DNA of 64,000 bases from Microseira sp041929235 (lineage in GTDB: Bacteria > Cyanobacteriota > Cyanobacteriia > Cyanobacteriales > Aerosakkonemataceae): positions 1-64,000 of the forward strand of contig NZ_JBHFNP010000306.1 in NCBI RefSeq assembly GCF_041929235.1. The letters are read 5' to 3'. The notes below the pieces were generated by a model. That model saw only the letters and a list, made by a program, of their open reading frames with translations, made no database searches and had not been told where the DNA came from. The position numbers and the translations under genes were made by a program. This document shows, in pieces, positions 25,338 through 33,515 of this stretch. How positions within the stretch are numbered: the stretch's first letter is position 1; the number at the start of each line of letters is the position of its first letter.

Positions 25338-25787
25338 ATGACACGCTATCTTTTAGATACTAATATTCTTTTGCGTGCTAGCGATCCAGCTTCTTCCAGC
25401 TACACTGTGGCGCTGCAAGCAGTATCCCAGTTGCTTTCTCAAAATAACGAATGTGTGATCGCAGCACAGGTATTAATTGAATTTTGGGTTGTGGCAACTC
25501 GTCCGGTTGATGTTAATGGTTTAGGTTGGAGTCCAGAGCAAGCAAACAACGAAATAGATCAACTTTTGGCTCAGTTTCCCTTGTTAGAAGAGACTCCACA
25601 AGTTTTCAGGAATTGGTTGCAGCTGGTAACGACTTATGGAATTAGGGGAAAGCGGACTCACGATATGAGGTTGATTGCAGTTATGCAGGCACATCAAGTC
25701 ACTCATCTGCTAACGTTTAACCCAGATGATTTTATTAAAATCGCAGATATCGTTATTGTCCATCCCCAAGAATTGTTGTCATCTTAG
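25338..25787 (+). CDS. VapC-type PIN-domain toxin
   Basis: 149 aa. The PIN acidic residues are in place: LLDTNILLR (D7), IEFWVVATRP with the conserved Glu, KRTHDMRLIAVMQ (the Asp of the third motif) and LLTFNPDDF. Predicted Mg2+-dependent ribonuclease. It begins with no gap after its antitoxin. The pair looks intact. Confidence 0.88.
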   Translation: MTRYLLDTNILLRASDPASSSYTVALQAVSQLLSQNNECVIAAQVLIEFWVVATRPVDVNGLGWSPEQANNEIDQLLAQFPLLEETPQVFRNWLQLVTTYGIRGKRTHDMRLIAVMQAHQVTHLLTFNPDDFIKIADIVIVHPQELLSS

Positions 25788-25796
25788 TGCGAATGC

Positions 25797-25875
25797 CGTA
25801 GGCAGGCTTTGCTAACGCATGGTAGGGAATGGGGAGGCGATCGCACGCTGGGGAATGGGGGATGCGATCGCTCAG
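25797..25875. repeat. HIP1-rich dispersed repeat
   Basis: Contains CATGGTAGGGAATGGGG, GCGATCGCACGCTGGGGAAT and GGGGGATGCGATCGC, a member of the same repeat family as 23556-23640 and 26577-26672. Confidence 0.75.
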
Positions 25876-25917
25876 TATATACTAGACTTAGATTTAAAAA
25901 TTACTAGACTAAGGTCT

Positions 25918-26172
25918 ATGGCTACTTATAGCGAGGTATTGGTTCAAGTTGAAAGCCTTACCCCTGACGAACAACTGCGACTGTTGGAATATTTGGCAGC
26001 ACTGATTCGTCAGCAGATTGTATCCGAAAAGCAAGGCTTGCTAGAAGTTGGTTTTGATCCATTAATAGGTTTATTTGCCGGATCTCCCGATCTCGCTACT
26101 AAATCAGAAGAGATTTTACAACAGGAAATTACTGAAAAATCTGGTTGGACATGGAAAGAACCCCAGCCGTAG
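25918..26172 (+). CDS. VapB-like antitoxin of an interrupted pair
   Basis: 84 aa from ATG 25918. N-terminal module YSEVLVQVESLTPDEQLRLL. The tail DPLIGLFAGSPDLATKSEEI with ITEKSGWTWKEP is the common PIN-partner tail. The last 22 nt overlap the start of a PIN gene in another frame (ATG 26151), showing translational coupling. Confidence 0.8.
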   Translation: MATYSEVLVQVESLTPDEQLRLLEYLAALIRQQIVSEKQGLLEVGFDPLIGLFAGSPDLATKSEEILQQEITEKSGWTWKEPQP

Positions 26173-26570
26173 CGGATACGGGTTTTATTGTGGCTTTAGT
26201 CAACAGTGCAGACACAATGCACCCAGTTGTTGCAAGGGTATATTCGCAACAAAAGCGGATTTTATTACCCCAAACAGTTTGAACAGAAGTCGCTTATTTA
26301 GTGGGACGTGAGGCGGGTGTAGCGACGGTAATAGCTTTTTTAAGAGGACTGTCTGCAAGTAAGTTTGATTTAGTAGCTTTGACAGAGCAAGATTTATTAC
26401 GGACGGCAGAAATCTTAGACGAGTATAAGGATAGTAGAGTTGACTTTGTAGATGGAACTGTTATGGCTGTAGCTCAACGTTATGGTAGTAAGAAAATATT
26501 GACTTTAGACCAGCGCGATTTTAGATTGTTTCGACCGCGACATTGCGATAGTTTTGAGATTTTGCCGTGA
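26151..26570 (+). pseudogene. PIN-domain toxin with in-frame TGA
   Basis: The frame from ATG 26151 gives ADTGFIVALVNSADTMHPVV, the PIN N-terminus. It hits TGA at 26280-26282, where a Leu codon (TTA) would fit, then continues in the same frame as TEVAYLVGREAG ... ILDEYKDSRVDFVDGTVMA ... ILTLDQRDFRLFRP to 26570. All later PIN motifs are intact. A single TTA-to-TGA change explains the lesion. Confidence 0.85.
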
Positions 26571-26576
26571 ACAAAG

Positions 26577-26672
26577 GGGCGCGCCGCTTCGCTAACGCAA
26601 GCTGGGGAATGGGGATGCGATCGCATTTTTGGATGGGCGATCGCATGGTGGGGAATGGGGATGCGCGAAGCG
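26577..26672. repeat. HIP1-rich dispersed repeat
   Basis: Contains GCGCCGCTTCGCTAACGCAA, GCTGGGGAATGGGGATGCGA and a second GGTGGGGAATGGGGATGCG, the same family as the 50-bp array at 24684-24880. Confidence 0.75.
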
Positions 26673-26682
26673 CCCGTTTGAT

Positions 26683-27109
26683 CTAAGTTGGCACTTGTAC
26701 CAGTTGAGCGATATCCTCTCCCAATCGACTAAAATCATTAGGGTTGAGAGTCAAAAGTAAAGCAACCTGTGCTTTGATTGCAGCTTGAGCAATTAGCGCA
26801 TCGTAGATACCGCCTCCTGGTAAATTTAGGCTCACCATTCTGCTCAAAACTGCTTGATAATCCTCAAAATTCAGGACAACTTTGGTAAATGGAGTCAAGT
26901 TTCCTGCGATTAATTGTTGTGCCGTAATAGGACTAATTCGAGGATTGCGAGGCAGACGAGTCAGAACTGAATATAGTTCAGCAATTGTATGGGTTGAAAT
27001 AAAGCCTTCGACTTCATTATTATGAACGCGCTGTAGCCACTGTAAAGCCTGAGTGTAGTTGGGATGTTCTGGCAAAGCGGCTGCTACAAGTATGGAAGTA
27101 TCGAATCAT
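26683..27109 (-). pseudogene. PIN-domain toxin with broken N-terminus
   Basis: The minus-strand frame encodes FDTSILVAAALPEHPNYTQA ... ISTHTIAELYSVLTRLP ... GGGIYDALIAQAA ... LLTLNPNDFSRLG, a complete PIN set. No start codon precedes FDTSILV: TGA lies one codon upstream. The ATG at 27109-27107 is out of frame by two bases (ATGATTCGAT where ATGATTTTCGAT would restore it). A TTG at 27075 would omit the first catalytic Asp. It follows its antitoxin by 4 bp. Confidence 0.75.
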
Positions 27110-27113
27110 GCCT

Positions 27114-27419
27114 TTACCATGACATCAATTGGCTGATTCTGGCTTCCCTGGCATCTTGCAAAGCAGTATTTAGTATTTGTTGATTTATAGGTTCTATTGC
27201 CGCTTTAAGAACTAAAATGCCCCCAACTGACTCAAGTTGAGAATCTACAATATCTTCTTTTGCAGGTTGAGAGTCAATTTGTGTTGTGGCTTCTATCTGA
27301 ACGCGATCAACTATGCGCCATGCGAGGTAGTCTACAAAACTTAGAACTGTCTGAAGTTCACTTTCTGGTAGCAGTTCTAGTTTGGCGGCGATTTTTGTTT
27401 TAAGCGACTCCGTAGTCAT
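27114..27419 (-). CDS. VapB-like antitoxin
   Basis: 101 aa. Residues 1-40 (ESLKTKIAAKLELLPESELQ, VLSFVDYLAWR) resemble the short helical N-terminus of cyanobacterial PIN-partner antitoxins. The C-terminus (NQQILNTALQDAREARISQL) is a typical neutralising helix. It lies directly upstream of the damaged PIN gene on the minus strand. Confidence 0.7.
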   Translation of the reverse strand: MTTESLKTKIAAKLELLPESELQTVLSFVDYLAWRIVDRVQIEATTQIDSQPAKEDIVDSQLESVGGILVLKAAIEPINQQILNTALQDAREARISQLMSW

Positions 27420-27469
27420 GGGTCTAACACATGCAATATTAGTTTATTATATTAGTTTAGCGGTTGTTG

Positions 27470-27562
27470 CAAAGGATGCGATCGCAATAGGCGCTACGCG
27501 ATCGCATTCTGAAGAAAATAGGGATGCGATCGCATGGTGGGGAATGGGGACGCGATCGCCAA
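27470..27562. repeat. HIP1-rich dispersed repeat
   Basis: Contains GATGCGATCGCAATAGGCGC, TACGCGATCGCATTC and CATGGTGGGGAATGGGGACG. It is the last member of the repeat family spread through the TA island. Confidence 0.7.
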
Positions 27563-27640
27563 TATCAAACACCTAATCAATTCGTTATTTGGTTTTGTTT
27601 ATTTTGTTTGTTTTGTGACGAGAAACCCTTGAATTTTTCA

Positions 27641-29884
27641 CTAACCTTCTCCCTGTAGAGTCCAGGGAATGTCGGCGAAAAAATTTCTCAGTACCTCCAG
27701 TCTTTTAATAATTTCCTCAATACGCTCTCTTGACTGAGTTTCAGGAGAAACGAGTTCACGCAGATGTTTAAGATTGTCTTTCCAGGCAGCTTCTACTGCT
27801 TCAGCACCTTTATCAAAAGCTGTAGCTGTATCTTGCCAATACTGTTTGTTTCCTCTTAGTAACTTTCCACAAATATCCTGTTCTTCAAAGTATTTAACAA
27901 TTTGTTTTGCTAAACGACTCTGCCAAGCTTCGCCAAATAAGCCAAATATTAAGGAAGCCAGTCCAGCAGCTAAAGCGATTCCTAGAACGATCGGGCCGCC
28001 GATGGCAGCAATAAAGGAAATTACTGCTGCTGTCCCGCCACCGATACTAATGCCAAGTGCTGACAAAAGACTGACCAATTTTGCTACCAAGATATAGCCA
28101 CCAAGATTGCCAAGACTTGCTGCCCAAGTAGCTAAAGCACCATAAGCACCTAATCCTGCTATCCCACCTAGAAAAGCTCCTTTTGTATCGAAGGGAATAG
28201 ACACATCTATTCCATCTTTTTTGGGAAGTTTAAGCTGAGGGTATCCTTCTAAAAAAGTGTCGATTTCAGCCCTGAATTTTTCAGAATTGGTACCGATCAA
28301 ACTTTCCAATTTACTTTGTAGGAGATCCACCAGATAACCGGCAACATATTCTTGAGCTTCCTTCTTGTTGTTATATCTCTTGCGGATAGTTTGCTCTATA
28401 GAATCCACATTGATTACTGATTCTGCATACCTCTGAAATGTTTTTTCGGTATCTTGTCCTAACTCCTTGATGCGTTTCCTAACATAATTGCGCCTTTGCT
28501 GCATCTCTTGTTGACGGGCAGGTTCATTAGCCTCGGCTTCTTTAAGGAGGTTTCGAGACTCTTCTATATTGGCAAGTGTTTGCTGATATTGCTCAATTTG
28601 TTCAGCGCATAGGTTTTTATTATCATTTTTGATTGCATTAATTTCTCGATCGACACGACACTGGATTGATTCAGGAAAATACTCAGCAAGTGTTTTGGTT
28701 AACTCATCAAATAAGCGTTGACAGCGATCGGGTCTTTCTGTCCAAAACGTAAAAAATTGCTTTCGCACATCATCCAGGGTAATATCCCGATTTGTTGCCT
28801 CCCTACGCTTCTCTATTGCAGTTTCATTGAGTTCTTTATAAAGTCTGGCTGATGCCTTATTCAGGATATTGGGAAGCTCAAGATCAGGAATGCTTGGATC
28901 GGCGTGTGTCGCTACAATAAATAGATTACCTAGAGTCGGAAAGTTTTGAGATTCATTTTCTGGAGTAGGTAATAAACGCAGCAAATTGGTAAGTCGGGTC
29001 ATATCTTGACCATTGATGTGACCTTTCACAGGTGAGGTGTAGAGCAGCACATCTGCGATCTGAGTCGCGCTATTAGCTTTCTCAACATCCTTTGAGATTT
29101 CATCACGTTGATCTGAGTAGCCTGGGAGATCGATCAGGTTGCAAGCTCTTAGCAATGGGGAGTCTAGATAAACTATTGCAGTATGCCCTCCTATCTCGGT
29201 TTTACTATTGTCATATTTGTGTACACCATATTCTTGGAGAATATCATAGGATCCAGAATACAAACGATGCTTTTCGCAATGTTTTCGATTGTCTAAAAGT
29301 TTTAAGTCAATTGTATGCTTATTATGTTCATCTAGCCAAAAGTCCTCATCAATAATCCAAACATCATCAGTAAACCAATGGGGACGATTACCAAGATGAC
29401 GAATAATTGTAATAAGCTTTGTAGCAGGCTGATAGCTTTCAGGTAAAATTTTGCTTCCTAAAATACTATTTGATAGATGGGATTTTCCTGTGTCAAATCC
29501 TCCTGTTATAACAACATTAGGTTTTTGGTAATAGTCCCGAATTTGTGTTTGGACATCGTTAGGTAGAGGTGGCTTCGTTGGAAAATCAAATTCATCCAAA
29601 GGCGGAGTTTCATTGATGTACTGATTCAGTAAATTTAGCCTCCGATAAAGTTCAGCGTAAGGAAAACCAGGTTCAATTCCTTGAAGTGGAGGCGTTTCTT
29701 CTGACATCGCAGTTGTGATATCAACCCCTAAGACTTGTAACCATTTTATTGCCAGCCCCATTGGAACTTTCGCAGGAAAATCCTCGCCATGCCTAACCTG
29801 ATCCACAGAAATTTTGAGCCGACTAGCAACTTCTTGTTGGCTCATACCCTGTTGTTCGCGATATCGACGGAAATTAATGTTCAT
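27641..29884 (-). CDS. HTH-dynamin-like GTPase with C-terminal membrane region
   Basis: 747 aa. Residues 1-60 are an XRE-type helix-turn-helix (REQQGMSQQEVASRLKISVD). The GTPase domain follows: P-loop GGFDTGKS at 128-135, G2-like ATKLIT at 154-159, G3 DLPG at 252-255, and THAD at 326-329 in the G4 position. A long charged coiled-coil stalk spans about 405-545. Residues 568-652 are strongly hydrophobic and glycine-rich, forming probably two or three membrane passes. A final helical segment runs to 745. This is the order of a bacterial dynamin-like protein, with the HTH fusion unusual. It is transcribed after the 115-aa membrane protein gene (54-bp gap) and divergently from an NB-ARC gene. A membrane-acting defence or repair role is inference. 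Confidence 0.85.
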   Translation of the reverse strand: MNINFRRYREQQGMSQQEVASRLKISVDQVRHGEDFPAKVPMGLAIKWLQVLGVDITTAMSEETPPLQGIEPGFPYAELYRRLNLLNQYINETPPLDEFDFPTKPPLPNDVQTQIRDYYQKPNVVITGGFDTGKSHLSNSILGSKILPESYQPATKLITIIRHLGNRPHWFTDDVWIIDEDFWLDEHNKHTIDLKLLDNRKHCEKHRLYSGSYDILQEYGVHKYDNSKTEIGGHTAIVYLDSPLLRACNLIDLPGYSDQRDEISKDVEKANSATQIADVLLYTSPVKGHINGQDMTRLTNLLRLLPTPENESQNFPTLGNLFIVATHADPSIPDLELPNILNKASARLYKELNETAIEKRREATNRDITLDDVRKQFFTFWTERPDRCQRLFDELTKTLAEYFPESIQCRVDREINAIKNDNKNLCAEQIEQYQQTLANIEESRNLLKEAEANEPARQQEMQQRRNYVRKRIKELGQDTEKTFQRYAESVINVDSIEQTIRKRYNNKKEAQEYVAGYLVDLLQSKLESLIGTNSEKFRAEIDTFLEGYPQLKLPKKDGIDVSIPFDTKGAFLGGIAGLGAYGALATWAASLGNLGGYILVAKLVSLLSALGISIGGGTAAVISFIAAIGGPIVLGIALAAGLASLIFGLFGEAWQSRLAKQIVKYFEEQDICGKLLRGNKQYWQDTATAFDKGAEAVEAAWKDNLKHLRELVSPETQSRERIEEIIKRLEVLRNFFADIPWTLQGEG

Positions 29885-29938
29885 AGTATTCTTCTCAAGG
29901 ACATTGATCTATTCCAAAGCATCTGCAATTCGCCTAAG

Positions 29939-30286
29939 CTAAAGCAAACCTTGACAACCTATTTCATTCCGTATAATAAGTTTTAATTCACGAGAAATCG
30001 GCAGATTTTTTATTTCATTACACAGCTTTCCTAATGATTCACCGTTGCTTCTTCGCTGCTGGTAAATTCCTATTAGCAATGCTTGTAATCCATATTTTGA
30101 CAGCATATCGGCTGCTAATCCCACTATGCCTAATAGAATAACACCACCAACCATGCCCCCCGGCCCTAACATGGCAAGTGCTGCTGTAATTGCTGCTGCT
30201 CCAGCTAAACCTGTTGATGCCATAGTAATGAGCAGGATGATAGCGGGTAATCCAATAGCAGCAGCTTTTCTGAAAAATTCATCCAT
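29939..30286 (-). CDS. Small glycine/alanine-rich membrane protein
   Basis: 115 aa. Residues about 12-33 and 35-62 are two hydrophobic segments rich in Gly/Ala (LPAIILLITMASTGLAGAAA, GPGGMVGGVILLGIVGLAAD). A soluble tail follows (LGKLCNEIKNLPISRELKLI). The hydrophobic part resembles in composition the C-terminal membrane region of the adjacent dynamin-like protein, suggesting that the two act at the same membrane. Glycine-rich paired helices recall pore-forming or membrane-inserting partners. I recognise no named family. Confidence 0.7.
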   Translation of the reverse strand: MDEFFRKAAAIGLPAIILLITMASTGLAGAAAITAALAMLGPGGMVGGVILLGIVGLAADMLSKYGLQALLIGIYQQRRSNGESLGKLCNEIKNLPISRELKLIIRNEIGCQGLL

Positions 30287-30447
30287 GATTTTTGTTTCTG
30301 TAGCAGAAAGAAATCTTCAATAAATATGCTCGACGAAAATCTAAGGCTCTGTCAGCCGGAAATGTCGGGTATTTTACGACTCCAGCTTTGTCGGAAATGT
30401 CGGAAAGATCGGATAGAATACGGGAAGCTGTGGCATATCGCCGATCT

Positions 30448-31827
30448 ATGGACATTGCAGAAATCATGAAGTTCGCAGACGAGCTAGTTTTTGCTCATAC
30501 GGGAAAACACTTAGATTATCTGCAAGACGCCATACTGCGCGGTACTTTACAAGGTGAGAAATACGGAAAAATTGCAGAAGAAGCTCATGTAAGTGAAGGT
30601 CATGTTAGAGATATTGCTTATGAATTATGGAAAATACTTTCAGAGGTTTTGGGAGAAGATATAACCAAAGCAAATTTTAGAGCCATATTGAAGCGAGGTA
30701 ATTTTTATTATGTTTCATCAGCTAGCGGCAAAAGTTTTGTAGGAATTAATAACGTCAATATCTGTCCAGAAACTTCCCAATCTACACAAGTCAAGCAACA
30801 ACCCCAAGAAACTTCAAATCAATCACGGATAGACTTAGGCGACGCACCCGAAATCTTTAGTTTCTACGGGCGCAAGGACGAACTAGCCAATCTGGAAAAC
30901 TGGATATTACAAGATCGCTGTCGCATCATCGCACTTCTAGGAATTAACGGAATTGGCAAAACTACCCTTTCATTGCGACTGATAGAACAAATCAAAACCC
31001 ATTTTGATTACGTCATTTATCCCAGTCTCCGCTTTTCTCCAAGTTTGAATGGAACTCTAACCAACTTGCTGCAAATCTTCTCCCCAGAAGCAGATATTCC
31101 CGACAGCATTGAAACGCAACTTTCCCAACTGATGGATTACCTACGCAAGTATCGCTGTCTAATTGTCCTCGATGACGTACAGATGCTTTTTAGTGAGGGA
31201 CAACTGGCAGGTCAATATAAATCTGGTTATGAAGATTACCGTCTCTTTTTCAAACGCATTTCAGAAGCTTGTCATCAGAGTTGCTTGGTATTGAATTGTT
31301 GGGAAAAACCTAGAGAAGTTGCCGAAATAGAAACAAAAAATAATTGCGTGCGTTCTTTTGTATTGGGAAGTTTAGGTATTGCAGCTAAAGAAATTTTGAG
31401 ATATCAAAAGTTATCCGATGAAGATTGTTGGGAAACTTTGAGCGATACCTATCAAGGAAATCCTCTGTGGTTAGAGTTGACTGCAATCTTGATTCAAGAG
31501 TTATTTGGGGGTAGGGTTGAGGAGTTTTTGCAATGCGATGCGCTGATTTTAGACGATTCTTTGAAAGCACAATTAGACCAACAATTTCAGCGGTTAACGC
31601 AGCCAGAACAGGCGGTGATGACTCAGCTGGCGAATGAAAGCGAACCCGTTGCTTTACCTCAGCTTTTCCAGACTGTTCAGTTATCGGCTTCTGATTTATT
31701 AAATGCCATGCGATCTTTGGGAAGGCGGTTATTATTGGAAACGAAAGAACAGGGGAAGACAACCTTTTTTAGTCTGAATCCTGTTTTGAAACCGTATGTG
31801 AAAAACATTGGAATAGCCTTGAAATAA
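30448..31827 (+). CDS. NB-ARC/STAND ATPase with vMAP-type N-terminal HTH, no repeat domain
   Basis: 459 aa from ATG 30448 (MDIAEIMKFADELV). An ATG at 30388 would add 20 residues. Residues 1-85 are the helical HTH domain found at the N-terminus of cyanobacterial vWA-MoxR-associated/NB-ARC proteins (GEKYGKIAEEAHVSEGHVRD). The NTPase has Walker A GINGIGKTTL at 165-174 and Walker B CLIVLDDVQ at 237-245, a sensor-like segment LVLNCWEKP, and GNPLWLEL (GLPL-type motif). A winged-helix segment ends the protein. The WD40 or TPR sensor repeats usual for STAND proteins are absent. It is divergent from the dynamin-like operon. Confidence 0.87.
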   Translation: MDIAEIMKFADELVFAHTGKHLDYLQDAILRGTLQGEKYGKIAEEAHVSEGHVRDIAYELWKILSEVLGEDITKANFRAILKRGNFYYVSSASGKSFVGINNVNICPETSQSTQVKQQPQETSNQSRIDLGDAPEIFSFYGRKDELANLENWILQDRCRIIALLGINGIGKTTLSLRLIEQIKTHFDYVIYPSLRFSPSLNGTLTNLLQIFSPEADIPDSIETQLSQLMDYLRKYRCLIVLDDVQMLFSEGQLAGQYKSGYEDYRLFFKRISEACHQSCLVLNCWEKPREVAEIETKNNCVRSFVLGSLGIAAKEILRYQKLSDEDCWETLSDTYQGNPLWLELTAILIQELFGGRVEEFLQCDALILDDSLKAQLDQQFQRLTQPEQAVMTQLANESEPVALPQLFQTVQLSASDLLNAMRSLGRRLLLETKEQGKTTFFSLNPVLKPYVKNIGIALK

Positions 31828-31846
31828 ATTTCAAGCTGAAAGCTAA

Positions 31847-31893
31847 AACCCGTTAAAACGGGTTGAAATTCTTTTAGTCCGTTTCAACGGACT
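31847..31893. terminator. Two adjacent hairpins after the NB-ARC gene
   Basis: AACCCGTT/AACGGGTT (31847-31864) and AGTCCGTT/AACGGACT (31876-31893) are perfect 8-bp stems with 2-nt loops, 20 bp after the stop codon. Both are candidates for termination or for repeat-derived hairpins. No long T-run follows. Confidence 0.55.
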
Positions 31894-31914
31894 TAAGCTA
31901 TGAGCCACGTAATT

Positions 31915-32002
31915 TATTTCAGGGCGGGTTGACAACGTAGCGATTACTCCCGATCGGCTCTATTTCAGGGCGGGTTGACAACGTGGCGATTAATCCCGAT
32001 CG
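31915..32002. repeat. 42-bp direct repeat pair
   Basis: TATTTCAGGGCGGGTTGACA and the following ACGTRGCGATTAMTCCCGAT occur at 31915-31956 and 31961-32002, a period of 46 bp, with two mismatches. Confidence 0.9.
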
Positions 32003-32032
32003 TATAGGTTGGCGCGATCGCGGCGAAAAAAT

Positions 32033-32105
32033 GTAGGTTGGGTTGAGCGATAGCGAAACCCAACACTCATAGCTTGTTGGGTTTCGTCACCTCAACCCAA
32101 CCTAC
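32033..32105. repeat. Long imperfect palindrome (MITE-like)
   Basis: GTAGGTTGGGTTGAG at 32033-32047 pairs perfectly with CTCAACCCAACCTAC at 32091-32105. Inside, CGAAACCCAACA pairs with TGTTGGGTTTCG. The whole 73 bp can fold as one hairpin and resembles palindromic repeats found widely in cyanobacterial intergenic regions. Confidence 0.85.
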
Positions 32106-32127
32106 TCTATTAATGCGATCGCGTTTT

Positions 32128-32709
32128 CTATTCTGACCTAATTGATTCAAGATCTAGAACAAATCCAGGTAAAACATCTTCTCCCGATAAAGTAGCAGGA
32201 GATTCAAGCAATTCAATATCTCGATGAGGTCGATAAATTTCTACTTGCCAAGTTTCTAAGTTAATTAACCAGCCTAATCTTGCACCGTTATCGCGGTACT
32301 CTCGCATTTTATTTTGTAGTCTTTTCAAACAGTCCGTTTCAGATCGCAATTCGGCTACGAGATCGGGACATACTGGAGGAAATGCTTCTTTTTGCTCCTC
32401 AGTCAGCGCATCCCATCTGTCACGTTTTAGCCAAGATGCGTCAGGCGATCGCATGGCACCATTTGGTAAAATAAAGCCAGTACAAGAACCGAAAGCAACT
32501 CCTAGATTATCATCGCGATTCCAGGTTGCAAGTTGATAGGTTAAATTAGCATTGCGGTGACTGGTTAAACCTCCCACAAGCGGCATTAACACCAATGTGC
32601 CATCAGCATTCCGCTCAAATCTGACAAGTTCATTGATTTGACATAGCTCAAAAAATTGCTCTTCTGTCAGTTCAATGATGGGTTTGAGGTTGAGGGTTAT
32701 AGCATCCAT
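32128..32709 (-). CDS. Uma2-family (DUF820) putative endonuclease
   Basis: 193 aa from ATG 32709; an ATG four codons upstream is also possible. The restriction-endonuclease-like core is visible: RSPDASWLKRDRW, CPDLVAELRSETD and GWLINLETWQVEIYRP, with the D-ExK-like acidic residues. Uma2 genes are multicopy in cyanobacteria and their biological role is unclear. A second member lies at 43803. It has a 19-bp gap from the upstream HicB-like gene. Confidence 0.87.
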   Translation of the reverse strand: MDAITLNLKPIIELTEEQFFELCQINELVRFERNADGTLVLMPLVGGLTSHRNANLTYQLATWNRDDNLGVAFGSCTGFILPNGAMRSPDASWLKRDRWDALTEEQKEAFPPVCPDLVAELRSETDCLKRLQNKMREYRDNGARLGWLINLETWQVEIYRPHRDIELLESPATLSGEDVLPGFVLDLESIRSE

Positions 32710-32728
32710 AATCGACAACAATAGTGCA

Positions 32729-32929
32729 TCAAAGTTTATCAGGCTCCTCTCCTAATTCTTCACAAAAAGCTAGATAATCATCAATAGACTTGTGGAATTC
32801 TTGGCAAGCTTCTTCAACAGTCTTGGCCTTGAATGTGACCACATCTTTGATATCAATCACCCGACCAAAAAGAATTTCTGCTTCTGCATCTACTTGAATA
32901 TCCGCTGTGTATCCCTTGTAAGTAATCAT
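32729..32929 (-). CDS. HicB-like protein, shortened
   Basis: 66 aa. YKGYTADIQVDAEAEILFGR with VIDIKDVVTFKAKTVEEACQ is the HicB partial RNase H-like fold. FCEELGEEPDKL ends where full HicB antitoxins continue into a PxKxxSGKFxLR DNA-binding tail, so the C-terminal DNA-binding part is missing. No HicA toxin is adjacent. It may be a truncated or solitary antitoxin. Confidence 0.75.
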   Translation of the reverse strand: MITYKGYTADIQVDAEAEILFGRVIDIKDVVTFKAKTVEEACQEFHKSIDDYLAFCEELGEEPDKL

Positions 32930-33007
32930 ATTTACGACACTTTATTTTGCAAACATATTATATTTATTTTGATAGCGAATAGGTGTAATTTTAAAAGCCA
33001 TTTTTCC

Positions 33008-33274
33008 TCAACCAATGGCAACCAATTCTGATGATATAGGTTGGCGGGGTAGCCAGTTGCCATCTTTTTGTATAAAGCCTGCTTCTTGTAAAACTTCTGA
33101 GAGAGTTCCTATTACCTCGCATTCCTCGAAAAATGCTTCTAAAGCTTCTTGTACAGATTGTTTAGCGTTTTCTGGAGTTTCCCCGAAACTGGAAACATCC
33201 AGATCTGGGCAAAGTCCTACGTACAACTCTCCCTCTTGGAAGATTTCAATTCGCACTTCGATGCGCTGTGCCAC
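33008..33274 (-). CDS. HicB-like antitoxin
   Basis: 88 aa. EIFQEGELYVGLCPDLDVSS with FGETPENAKQSVQEALEAFF is the HicB signature. No HicA-type toxin gene follows within the 78 bp to the next gene. Members of this size act as antitoxin or as stand-alone small regulators. Confidence 0.82.
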   Translation of the reverse strand: MAQRIEVRIEIFQEGELYVGLCPDLDVSSFGETPENAKQSVQEALEAFFEECEVIGTLSEVLQEAGFIQKDGNWLPRQPISSELVAIG

Positions 33275-33395
33275 AACTTTTCAAACCTCCTGGGACTAGA
33301 TATTTCTAGCCTTTTGTCAACTACGGTAGCACAGAAACCAAGCGAACTGTGGTGAATATAAACCCGATTTCTCCAACAATACTTTTGCCAAAATA

Positions 33396-33514
33396 CGACA
33401 CCCTGAAGGGTGTCGCTATACAAACTTTGGCTGCCAAAGCAGCCTGTAAGAATTCAGCCCGCGAAGGCGGGCTTTGTTTGTGTAGCCCCACCCTTCAGGG
33501 TGCGGGCGCTACAC
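33396..33514 (-). terminator. Cluster of hairpins at the chlH 3' end
   Basis: Four perfect stems occur in 119 bp: CGACACCCT/AGGGTGTCG (33396-33415), GGCTGC/GCAGCC (33429-33444), AGCCCGC/GCGGGCT (33456-33473), and a larger GTGTAGC/GCTACAC (33480-33514) with an inner CACCCT/AGGGTG. The last lies one base beyond the chlH stop codon. They probably stop or stabilise the chlH transcript. No T-run is evident, so the mechanism is open. Confidence 0.6.
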
Positions 33515-33515
33515 A

